DNA from: Gracilaria domingensis
Lineage: Eukaryota > Rhodophyta > Florideophyceae > Gracilariales > Gracilariaceae
Assembly: GCA_022539475.1 (NCBI GenBank)
Contig: VCMS01000120.1
Location: 162,916 to 226,915 of the forward strand
Direction of reading: 5' to 3'
DNA length: 64,000 nucleotides
Under the pieces are notes generated by a model, which worked only from the letters and a program-made list of their open reading frames with translations, searched no databases and was not told the origin of the DNA. Of the stretch, positions 55,822 through 64,000 are shown piece by piece. The number at the start of each line of letters is the position of its first letter. The first letter of the stretch is position 1. Both the position numbers and the translations under genes were made by a program.

Positions 55822-58190
55822 GCGCCAGGGGCGGCCGCCGGGCTATCGGCGTTGCATCCAGTATATTACTCCGTGGAGTAAGTAAACGCCACGTTGAAGC
55901 CCTTGTGAAGAGTATGGAGGAGCGGGGGATATTGCATTCGATTGGATCTCCAGTGATGGCCTTACAAGATGCTGCTACGGGAGAGAGGGATACTGAAAAG
56001 GGACGCCTAACGAGGAAGTGCTTCCTTGTAGATGGTTTGCATCGTCTGAAAGCTATACAATATTTGGCAGCGACTGGTGCACCGAAGTGGAAACGATTAG
56101 CCAAGTTTTGGCGTTGCAATCTGCTTATACGAAGAGATGGGAGGCCCATTGGGATGAAGGAATTGTTATGTGTTGCTTCGTACTTCAATGAGTCGAGGAG
56201 TACCATGCGAAGGATGATGTTTGCAGACAAGATACACTCTATAGTTAGTGTGGTCGCCATTCTAATTGAAGATGTTGAGGGGGTGACGCCGGCAGACGTG
56301 GATCCTGCAGAAGTGACAGAAGTGTTGAAGGAGAGCCAACTGATTGGGACTGTGCAAGAGCGTCAGTATCTGAGATATGCCAATGTTGCCCTGCAACTCA
56401 TGTCTCGTGAGGGAATGCTGGCCCATTTCGAGGATATATGTGAGACTGTGAGTGACATAGGTCTCACGCATCTGTCCCATACTCCGCTATATGTTTTGGA
56501 TGCCGAGGAGTTTTCCTTCATTCTTGACTGTCTTCAGATGTTTCTATTGAAGGGCAAGTCGACGAAGACGAAGCAATGGAAAAGCTTTGAGGAGGTTCGA
56601 GGTTTCTTTTATGATAGAGCAGTGTCTCTGTCCCGCGCGGCTCGAGCAGTGAGGAATTAACTGAACGAGGAAGAGTCCATGGTAGTGTTCCTCAAACGCG
56701 AAGTCAGTCTTTCTGCTCCATCGAATGAAGATGACGTTGAAGACCCAGACAACAACGCAGCTGTGTATCAGTTTCTTTTGGGACAAGTTGTGAACTTCAA
56801 CACATTGCCGCGTGTTCGGAGCAGGACGAACTCAATTAGAACTGCCACGACTTCCGTTCAGAATCGATTGCGGACGATGCTCAAGGTAATTCCGCCGCCC
56901 GCACCAGTGAAGCAGTCCGTGACGAAGAGGAGGACTCCGGCTGCTGCTGCTGCAACATCTGCCAGTGAAGAAGGGGAGCCGCGAAGAAGTGCAGGAGAAC
57001 GGGCGCAGGTGAGATATAGGGAAATTGAGCACGGCCGAAGTCGAGGTGCCATAGAAGTTCTGGATAGCTCTGAAGAAGAACAGCGGGCTCCGCCGAGGAA
57101 GAAACAGAGAAAGACTTTCACACAACAGATGAGATCTACTCTAAACAGCATGACGCCGGATGACCTGATGTCTCAACTAAATGAACATGTGCTGAGAGGA
57201 AGGTCGATGAAGGTTCAGTTCGTGGCATTGGAAGAGGGAGGGAATGCAGAGAACGCAGGCAGTTCTGCATTTGTGGATGACGAAGAGCTTCTTGCTGTGA
57301 CAGTTCCACGGGTTGTCACCGTCGAGAAAGATGCTGCGCCAGACGATCAGCAAGAGACAGGTGGGGGGTTATTTGATGACGAGTTACCTACAGCTCTTCC
57401 GGAATCTGAGGAGCACGGACTTCTTCGAGGAGACCCATATGATGGCCCACTGAACCCATCATGGTGCGGGTATGTCAGGTTGAGACCGCAGGAATGGCAA
57501 GGGAAGAACGTAATTGAGCACAAGGACCCCTGGCTCAGAGTCATTCACTTGCCGAAGGGACATAGGTTGGAGCTGCTAAGTGTCTCGAATATCAGAGATG
57601 TACACCATCTTGTGTTTTGGCACGCTACAAGGGCTGAACATCGCCTACGGGTGGAGATATTTGGTATGCAGTATCCTCGTACTCGGCCGACAGGTATGGA
57701 TGATGAAGAGGTGCTGTGGGTTGCTGCGAAGGAGCATGACGAATTTGGGCAAATGTTCTTCGCCCGAATGCAAGCTGAGCTAAGGCAGAATGGATATTGC
57801 GTGCTTGATGGCTTTGCGACGGATAATGGTGTCCCTAAATGGGGGGAGTTGGAAGAAGTTCGGGAGTTCGGAGATGTGTCGGGGAAGTTGGTGGACTTCT
57901 TCGAGAATGAGTATGGAGCGATGCCGGATATACGTAAAGGAGAGGAACAGAAGTCGTTTGTTCAAATCATCAACGATGATGAAGGATGGAAAGACGGTAG
58001 CGATGGACCATTTGAAGGGAGAGTGATGTCGACACGTTAGGGTACGGTGGAGAAGGCGGAGGACAATGAGGAGCTCAGGTGGGTTGTAAGGTCGCGTGCT
58101 TTACTTGATGTTCGAATGGGTACAATCATGAAACTCTCGGCATCCTCTATATCTCGCCCAGTAGCAATTCCGAACCAACGCGTGCATTGA
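55822..58190 (+). pseudogene. ParB-like domain protein, long, with two nonsense codons
   Basis: One frame from about 55822 to 58190 with TAA at 56658-56660 and TAG at 58038-58040; both are one C-to-T step from Gln codons. The N terminus reads ILLRGVSKRHVEALVKSM, GILHSIGSPV, then KCFLVDGLHRLKAIQYL, matching the ParB/Srx fold (basic loop, then D-G-x-H-R-x-x-A). Middle: Ala/Glu-rich linkers and an NLS-like PPRKKQRK. The C-terminal 200 residues, with GYCVLDGFATDNGVP, are unassigned and may be an oxygenase-like fold. The true start is unclear because no in-frame ATG precedes the ParB motif. Phages often pair ParB-like domains with DNA methyltransferases, and the fusion gene lies head to head here. 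Confidence 0.55.
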
Positions 58191-59054
58191 TATACTTCAT
58201 GCATTTGACTGTTTCGGCAGGGATGTTGTCCCCAGCTCTTTTCAGAGTACTATAAATTTCACTAATCACGGCCTAGCCATTTTCGAATATTTCGTTAGCC
58301 AGCTGCTGAGGAGTTACTTCTTGGGCTCTAACTTCTGATTTATACATGTTTTGAAAGCTTTCGAAAGGGCTCGTTTTGCAAATGGGTGTGAGTATACGAA
58401 TGAGAAGGATGTGATGGATGTTCACAAGGTGTTTCGTAGTATAAAAAGAGTCTAAGAACGACCATATACGGGTATTGTAGTACTGTTTTAAAACGTTACT
58501 AGGACGAGAAGCTTTTGCATCGATTTGCAGTAAAGAGAGGATGATTTAGTCATAAATTATATGTACGGGCTCAAGTGGGTAAAGAAAACTATGAATATCT
58601 TCAACATGAGCTTAGAAATCAAGAAAAGTAAGAAAACCTCCATTAGGGGTTGAAACCCATAAAAGGTTTACCTTACATTATACGTGTGCCCGAAGTATTG
58701 CAAAGGCTTAGTTCTTCAGAAATATCACAATTTTGTACTTGTCTCGTTACTAGTATCGTGCACTTTAATGATGTGGGAGGACCCTTTTCCATCTAGCAAA
58801 AACTTAGCCAGGTATTAGTGATAAGGGATGTAGGATTTAAAAGGGCATATTTGAACCACAGAAGGACGAACAATATAAGTAATGTAATAGGAACAGGTCA
58901 TTTCAATAAAGTAAATTTTATGTCTAACTATGTCTAAAGGTTCAGAACACCGAAAAGTCATGTGTTCTAACCTCAAAGCTGGAGGAATGGGAGGGAGATA
59001 ACTTTTCCTTAACAACATTGACGTAGTTTGTATGAAAAGGAGCGGGGTCACCGC
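58191..59054. other. AT-rich intergenic region
   Basis: About 860 bp with no supported ORF. It contains many short A/T runs and the 3' ends of the ParB-like gene and the reductase-like gene. Confidence 0.3.
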
Positions 59055-59873
59055 CTACGATGTCTCTTTCTTGGCGGGAAAAGTCGTAGAAGTACGCGTT
59101 CCTAACTGAAAGTCGGAGAAAGAAGTAGGGAAGCCAACGAGAGTTTTATCATATGCAAGAAGTCGCCCAACGGTCTCTTCCAGGTTGAAAGTAGTACCTG
59201 TCTTAAGCGAAACTATCTTCAACAGCTCTTTCATTATTGTGAGCACAACCTTACTGCACTCCGTAGCGACTACGTCCATAGGAATGAAACCTCTTGAGGC
59301 CCCGACGATGTTGAACGCTGATAGCCACACGAGCTTCTCATAATAGCTTACGAAAGATGTGTGTTCGTCGACAACCCCGCAAGTGAGACCCATACATCTA
59401 AACCTGTCTGCAACGTTGGAGGCCCACTTTCCTGTTGCGACAGTGAGACCATCCGGACTTTGAGGAGTGACACCATCCTGCGGAGCTGCGTTTCTTGAGG
59501 GGACACCAACGTAAAGGACAACTTTTGAACATTTGTCCACACCGAGCTTCGAAAGCAATGGTATGATGTCTCCATTCTGGAAAAAAACGAGATTCTCTCT
59601 GAGCGAATAAGAGCAAGCCTGAATTACGGTCTCCAGGGTGTTCGTTCTTCCACAAACTAGCATCGGTACATCAGAAAGATGAGAGGGAGCAGCCATGCTG
59701 CAGAATTCTTGTGCGGAAATGACCATATCTTGTTCGTTCGCCAGCATGGTACCTATACGCCCCCTTCCAACAATAACGGCCCGAGACCTTTGGGTGGGAG
59801 ATCAGGCCTGAGGGACGTCAGAGTATCTGGGACTCGGAGGCGGAGTCGGAGGCATGTCGGACTGGAAGTTCAT
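59055..59873 (-). pseudogene. Ketopantoate-reductase-like NAD(P)-binding protein
   Basis: From ATG 59873 (MNFQSDMPPTPPPSP) the frame meets TGA at 59802-59804, then continues RAVIVGRGRIGTML, a G-x-G-x-x-G Rossmann motif, VFFQNGD (the family QNG motif), YYEKLVWLSAFNIVGAS (C-terminal domain W-x-K-x-x-x-N-like helix) and FPTSFSDFQLGTRT (S-x-x-x-D-x-x-x-G-R-x-T-like end). This resembles the PanE/ApbA family, which reduces 2-oxo acids with NADPH. Catalytic Lys and Glu positions could not be confirmed. A downstream start could bypass the TGA but would lose part of the Rossmann fold, so a decayed gene is more likely. Confidence 0.55.
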
Positions 59874-60327
59874 TGCAAGTGTTCGATTGTTCTTGTGTGA
59901 CGATAAAAAAGGAAGATGGGGCGGAGAACTGCTGGGGTAAAGAGTGATATTTAAGTACAAACGGTTGGGCAGCGCAGAACGGGAACTTGGTTCACCTTGT
60001 GAAAGTGAGCGAAATGTATAATATGTGATTGTACTGAAAGAATGATAAAGCTTGTATGAGACGAGAAGCCACAAAGTGTGGTGATGTTTTATGAAAAGTA
60101 GGTGGAAGAGTAGAAAGTGTACAATGAATGAAACAGAATTCGAACCTGAGTTGTAAAGTACGAGTTACGGGGAGCTTGAGTACAGGATAAAAGGAGCCAT
60201 TTTGGCTTCATAAATGACGTGAACGGGTTCTATAGCTTCACTCGGATTGCCATAGTACTCTTTATTATTGAGGTATAAAAGAGGTGTGTGTCTGGGAGAG
60301 ACGGGTTTGGGGTTGCTGAAGTTACCG
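59874..60327. promoter_or_regulatory. Divergent spacer between reductase-like and epimerase genes
   Basis: About 450 bp of AT-rich sequence between two divergent starts (59873 minus, 60328 plus). It includes TATAAAAG at about 60274, 55 bp upstream of the epimerase ATG, a plausible TATA box. Confidence 0.4.
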
Positions 60328-61035
60328 ATGTTCAGTATGGATTCTCGTTTATTTATAGCGCCATCAATTTTGGCTTCAGACTTTGCTCGCCTTTCAGGTG
60401 AAGCGAGTGCAATGGAAGAGGCTGGAGCGGACTGGCTGCCTATAGATGTAAGGGATGGTCATTTTGTGGCGAACCTTACTGTTGGACCGCCTGTTGTGAA
60501 AGCGTTGCGGAGGCATACAAAATTGTTTTTGGACTGACATCTGATGGTATCAGATCCTGGGCGATGGGCAAACGACTTTGCATAAGCAGGCCCAGACGGA
60601 GTCACATTTCATATCGAGAGTGTGGCTAAGGGACTAGAAAAGTGCGAGGTACCAACTGAGGAGGAGAACGTGGTGTTGAAGGAATTATGTAACCGAATTA
60701 AAAGGATGGGAATGCAGGTTGGAGTTGCGTTGCGCCCGAATACGTCTATAAAGGTCGTAGAAGCACTTATGAAGGAAGGAGTTGTAGATATGTTATTGTT
60801 GATGACGGTGGAGCCAGGGTTTGGAGGACAGGCGTTTGTGGAGGGTGTTCTTGATAAGGTGCGACATGCAAGGGAGTTGTACCCAAGAATAGGGATACAG
60901 GTGGATGGGGGTATTGGACTGAGTACTGTGAAAGGAGTAGTGATGGCCGGTGCAAACATTTTAGTTGCAGGATCTGCTATCTTTGGCTCGAGTAGGCCAG
61001 CTCATGTCATAGCTGGTTTTCGAAAGGTTGGTTAG
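60328..61035 (+). pseudogene. RPE: Ribulose-phosphate 3-epimerase with two stops
   Basis: ATG 60328 (an alternative is 60337). The frame has the family order: [13 protein letters not shown] (N-terminal Ser/Asp), [20 protein letters not shown] (metal-binding Asp and His; the usual DVMDG is DVRDG), stop TGA at 60536-60538 where LD-C-HLMV is expected, HLMVSDPGRW, stop TAA at about 60581, HIES, then VALRPNTSI, LLLMTVEPGFGGQAF, IQVDGGIGLSTV and AGSAIFGS. It would interconvert ribulose-5-P and xylulose-5-P in the Calvin and pentose-phosphate pathways. It is unbroken apart from the two nonsense codons, so the loss is recent or the copy is non-functional beside a working one elsewhere. Confidence 0.85.
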
Positions 61036-61075
61036 AGATAGTAGCATAAAATTATTGTTTATTACATTGTTACCT

Positions 61076-61450
61076 TTACGTGTTATCACGACTATATTCC
61101 CCGTCTCCATTGGAGATGTATTTCTCTTGTGTCACAGCCGGGAAGGATGTGAGAGAACATAAATATATCCCCAGTGGACGCTGAGAGGGAGGATGAACTA
61201 CTCTACGTGCTATCATTGTTACCCATCCGGTGTCGAGTGGTGACATATTCTTTTTTTGTGACAACCCACACAGGATGTGACAGAAGAAGAAGATGCCCCA
61301 GTCGAGACGGAGGGTGAGCTACTCTAGGTACAATCACTAGTCCCCAGCTTGCCTCCACTGGCGATATCTTCCTGTTTTGCCATAACCACCGAGTGAGGTT
61401 ATGGCGGAAGAGAAAAATATCGCCGGTCGAGGCGAGGTGGGTGGGGACTA
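61076..61450. ncRNA. Three tandem imperfect hairpins (RNA-gene candidates)
   Basis: Three successive units of about 110-120 bp each fold back on themselves with 70-80% pairing: about 61095-61190, 61225-61315 and 61335-61445 (loop near ACCGAGTG, tip stem GCCATAACC with GGTTATGGC). Each is flanked by a CTACTCTA-like link. The units are similar in layout but diverged. They could be miRNA-type precursors or a triplicated MITE. No expression evidence is available. Confidence 0.4.
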
Positions 61451-61672
61451 TGTGAGCGCGAAAGAGGAGACAGAGGGGTGGCGCTAAATAGTGGAAGGTG
61501 CGGAGGTGTACAGTAGATCTTTTGGCGGGAAATGGGATGAGGGAAACAGGGACAATCATGATGCTCGATATAGCCCGTGTGGTTGGACAGTCGGGGTCGA
61601 CAGCACAGTTTAACTCGATTGCACTGTATCGCAGCGGAAACTTCGATCCAACTACTACTTCTTCTTCTGAAG

Positions 61673-62560
61673 ATGTCAAACGGATACGTGAAGGATGAGG
61701 AGCTGTTGGCGCTGTTGGAGGGGAAGGAGGTACCGCCGACGCGGTCACCAAAGCGGGAAGAGGACGTGATTACGGCGGCTGGTCGGATGTCGCAGAAGAA
61801 GGAAGTGGCCGATGAGGAAAGAAGTGTGAGGCGAGGAGAGGGGATGGTGATGAGGTGGAGAAGGGTGTGGAATTGGAGGTGGAGGGGGTCGCAATGGGAG
61901 AAGGGGTACGGTGCATCTCAGTCAGTTCGAGGTTGGAGACCAGATAGAGAGTGGGGGCGGAGAGGGTGACAGGGAGATGCGGTTTGTGGGGGAGATGAAG
62001 GCGAGGGTGGGGATGTTGGGGTTGGTGATGAAGGAGCGACTGGACGATGGAATTGTGGAGATTGTAACGGAAATCAGTGCTGTGGTGCTGAGTGGGGGTG
62101 GTAGTGGTGTTTTGGTTGAGGCGATTTCGAGCCTGCGGAATTCGTTGTCGGTATTGGGAGTGGAGATGACGAATCATGTGTATGGGATAGTGGAGTGTAC
62201 GGGAGGAAGGTTGGAGAGTTGCGGGAGAGAATAGGGTTCTGAACGAGAGGTTGGACGTGCTGGAGAAGGAGGTGAAGGAGCTGGGCAAGAGGCAAAGATT
62301 GGTGGAAGAGGAGACGGTGAAAGAACGTGTGGAGGGAAAGACGGAGAAGGGAAGTGCGGGAAGGGTGGCGGTGCAGAAGGGGTCCCTGTAACACCGAAGA
62401 CAAAGGGTGGTGGGGTTGGGATGGGAAGAGCCGTCTGGAGAAGAGGCGTAAGGAGATGAAGAAGGTGGTGGAGGAGGTGCCGCGGGAGGGAGTCGGAGCT
62501 CCGGTGGTGACTGGGTTTAGGAGTGCTGCGGAGGTAGCGCGGACTGCGAAGGGATTCTGA
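61673..62560 (+). pseudogene. Degenerate charged/coiled-coil ORF
   Basis: From ATG 61673 (MSNGYVKDEELLALLEGKEV) the frame is open to about 61969. Other plus frames downstream keep Glu/Lys/Leu-rich heptad-like sequence (NERLDVLEKEVKELGKRQ near 62240-62300). The G-rich plus strand with very few T makes long ORFs easy by chance. I cannot assign a family; it could be a frameshifted N-terminal part of a retroelement Gag or a host coiled-coil protein. Confidence 0.3.
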
Positions 62561-63057
62561 GCGGACAGGAGGGGAGAAGTATGGGAGGGATGTGAAGCCG
62601 TTTTGGGGCGAGGCGGGTATACGAGAATGGGGAGAGTTGCCCACCTGACTTCTACAGAATGACGTTTGCGGAGACGGAGAGGGAGGTGGCGAACGCGTGA
62701 TGGGCGAGAAATGGGTAAAGAGTGGGGGTGGTGTGGAATGGGAAGAATGATGGGATGATTGAGGTGAGATGAGTTACGATTGGCATTGCAACATGGGAGA
62801 AATGGAAACGCAAACTAGCACGAGCGCAGTTTTGAGAGAGGGTTACGGAAAGACTGGATGGGTGGTGAGGCGAAGTAGAACTCTACAAAAACTCAGAGCC
62901 CAAGAATTAAACTGTGCGAGATGGAATTAAATATTTCCAATTTCTTATTTTTTGAGTGCCATCTCTCCACCCTCGGCGCGCCTAAATAGCCAAAAACTAG
63001 GCTTAGTTTCGAAAAGCAGAACCTAGAGGACTATATTCCACTTTGCAGAACAAGACG
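62561..63057. other. Right flank of the large insert
   Basis: No gene. Near 62990-63020 the minus strand reads CTAGGTTCTGC and GCCTAGTTTTTGGC, which loosely echo GCTAGGTTTTGGC and TCTAGGTTCAG at the left end (44492 and 44668). Possible diverged subterminal repeats. Confidence 0.3.
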
Positions 63058-63331
63058 AGGGACTGGAAAATTATCACTAGAAATATCTAACTATCCGGCC
63101 GCTGCCGGCCAAACTCCTACACGTAGCTGAAACGTGGCAGGCTTGCCACGCGCGCACCCGCATCGGCCAGACTACCAGCAAAGTGGTGCAAAAACTACTC
63201 TTCCTATGCATACCCAAAATAGGGCCACTATACAGTAGCCTCTCATTAACATGAAGTGGTCGAAGCCGGTCCGATCAACAAACTATGAAGAGACACCTCG
63301 GTGCATTCCACAACAGGGCGTTTGCTCTACA
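63058..63331 (-). repeat. Second part of a B-type LTR
   Basis: It starts AGGGACTGG and ends TTTGCTCTACA, matching 33587-33861 of element B but with frequent one-base insertions and deletions. It begins exactly where the LTR part at 43814-44473 stops. Confidence 0.85.
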
Positions 63332-64000
63332 TTAAAGGCCCCCTTTCGGCGGCTGCAAGTCCGGTACTGTCGCCGGAAACGGCGAAGCCGCTTCGATATA
63401 AATCAGGCATCGCCGTACCATCTCATGACGTTCGGACCCGTATTATAAAACACAATCAATCAGGAGTGTCTTGGTTGATACCCAAATGAACGACTTTTTT
63501 CGGGCGCTTGAGGAGTTGGTTGAAAAAGCCGGGATAAATCGCAGAACGAACTTCGCGACGAAGGTTGGCAGCGTTGTTCAGACTTTCTCATTATTCTTGC
63601 TGAATCTAAAGCGTCTTCCCTAACAATTGTTCGTATTGTCACTTGCGGTAAGTGCTCTGATGGAGTTTGGAGCTTGAACTTCTTCAGCAAATTCGCCATC
63701 GTAAGACACAGCCGTCGCTTATGGCTCTAATGACGAACATCTGCTAAATCGCTAGCGACAGACAGGCCGGTGAAAGACATGTTGCTTTTGTTTCCGCTCG
63801 CCGACAATACCCTGTCACATCCTTCCGTTCTGTAGCTCTCGCTGGTGAAAGATTGATATGATCCATCGTGCTCTTCTCCAGCACTCCTGATACTACTTTG
63901 ACCTGTATCGCGGTTTATCTTCTTTCGCCCGCCGGACAGTTGGGGGGCACATTGGCGTCACCAGTGACTTCCTAACATAATGAGGGGATCAAAGTTGTCT
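63332..64000. other. Unassigned right end of window
   Basis: A C/T-rich run (GGCCCCCTTTC) follows the LTR end, similar in position to the PPT of elements A and B. After it I recognise neither an antisense-ORF homologue nor any other gene. It does not match the second copia element, which would be expected if 63331 were the outer edge of element B. Confidence 0.3.

Larger units (their letters stand above)
44474..63057. mobile_element. Candidate 18.6 kb composite DNA transposon inserted in a B-type LTR
   Basis: The B-type LTR sequence is interrupted after CTATATAG (44473) and resumes, at the very next bases, with AGGG at 63058. AG may be a 2 bp target duplication. The insert ends read CGTCT ... 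AGACG, a possible 5 bp inverted terminus. Inside are an EnSpm/Plavaka-like transposase, a basic coiled-coil ORF, a DNA-methyltransferase-SET fusion, a 327 bp inverted repeat, a ParB-like ORF, and reductase and epimerase genes with stops. The last two could be captured host genes or show that the insert is not one unit. The right LTR half shows many small indels relative to 33589-33861. Confidence 0.5.

Noticed and set aside
22437-58190. Alternative genetic code reading TGA as an amino acid
   Set aside because: TAA and TAG interrupt ORFs as well, intact genes (gag A, pol A, antisense ORF A) use normal stops, and one TGA aligns with Trp but others with likely Arg.
60536-60538. TGA in the epimerase as selenocysteine, since Cys is usual there
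   Set aside because: A second stop (TAA) follows about 15 codons later and no SECIS-like structure was evident.
61076-61450. CRISPR-like repeat array
   Set aside because: The units are diverged hairpins without identical short repeats and spacers, in a eukaryotic context.
63332-64000. Continuation of element B's antisense ORF or of the second copia beyond the right LTR piece
   Set aside because: No recognisable motif of either in any frame.

Overview
The window looks like nuclear DNA of a eukaryote whose host genes are almost buried in transposable elements. I infer a multicellular red alga (Chondrus-like), because of the small Ty1/copia element with 0.1 kb LTRs, the chromovirus-like Ty3/gypsy families, the sparse short introns and the compact genes. 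The sequence alone does not prove this. No prokaryotic, organellar or CRISPR features were seen.

Layout. (1) 1-2471: gag and the start of a protease/pol on the minus strand, from an element that runs off the left edge. (2) 3174-3729: a small unrecognised host-type gene. (3) 4526-21810: a minus-strand ribosomal-L1-domain gene (RSL1D1/UTP30-like) split apart by insertions. A Ty1/copia element (4956-20297, TSD CATTG) sits inside it, and a nearly intact Ty3/gypsy element (A, 6100-16846, TSD CCTAC) sits inside the copia. (4) 22437-24983: a hAT-type transposase with two nonsense codons. (5) 26029-27027: a decayed nucleotide-sugar transporter. (6) 28661-30065: a gag fragment and a Harbinger/PIF-like transposase relic. 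(7) about 30250-32925: an LTR remnant of a third gypsy family and the 3' half of a second copia element. (8) 32927-44473: gypsy element B, decayed, related to A. (9) 44474-about 63057: an 18.6 kb segment lying exactly between the two halves of a B-type LTR. It carries an EnSpm/Plavaka-like transposase, a basic coiled-coil protein, a fusion of a beta-class DNA amino-methyltransferase with a SET domain, a 327 bp inverted repeat and a ParB-like protein, plus ketopantoate-reductase-like and ribulose-phosphate 3-epimerase genes with stops.

How the parts fit. Gypsy elements A and B share three features: a gag-pol junction that needs a -1 frameshift at the same short site (CAG-AAA-AAC-TGA), a pol with protease, RT, RNase H and integrase, and an extra ORF of about 600 codons on the opposite strand between pol and the 3' LTR. 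The antisense protein is conserved between the two diverged families and is of unknown function. Only B's pol ends in a visible chromodomain.

The methyltransferase-SET fusion lies head to head with the ParB-like gene across the large inverted repeat. If the 18.6 kb segment really is one mobile element, it carries its own DNA and histone/protein methylation module, and this is the strongest candidate for an undescribed system here. Most internal stops in the decayed ORFs can be explained by single C-to-T (or G-to-A) transitions, as expected if the region has been cytosine-methylated.
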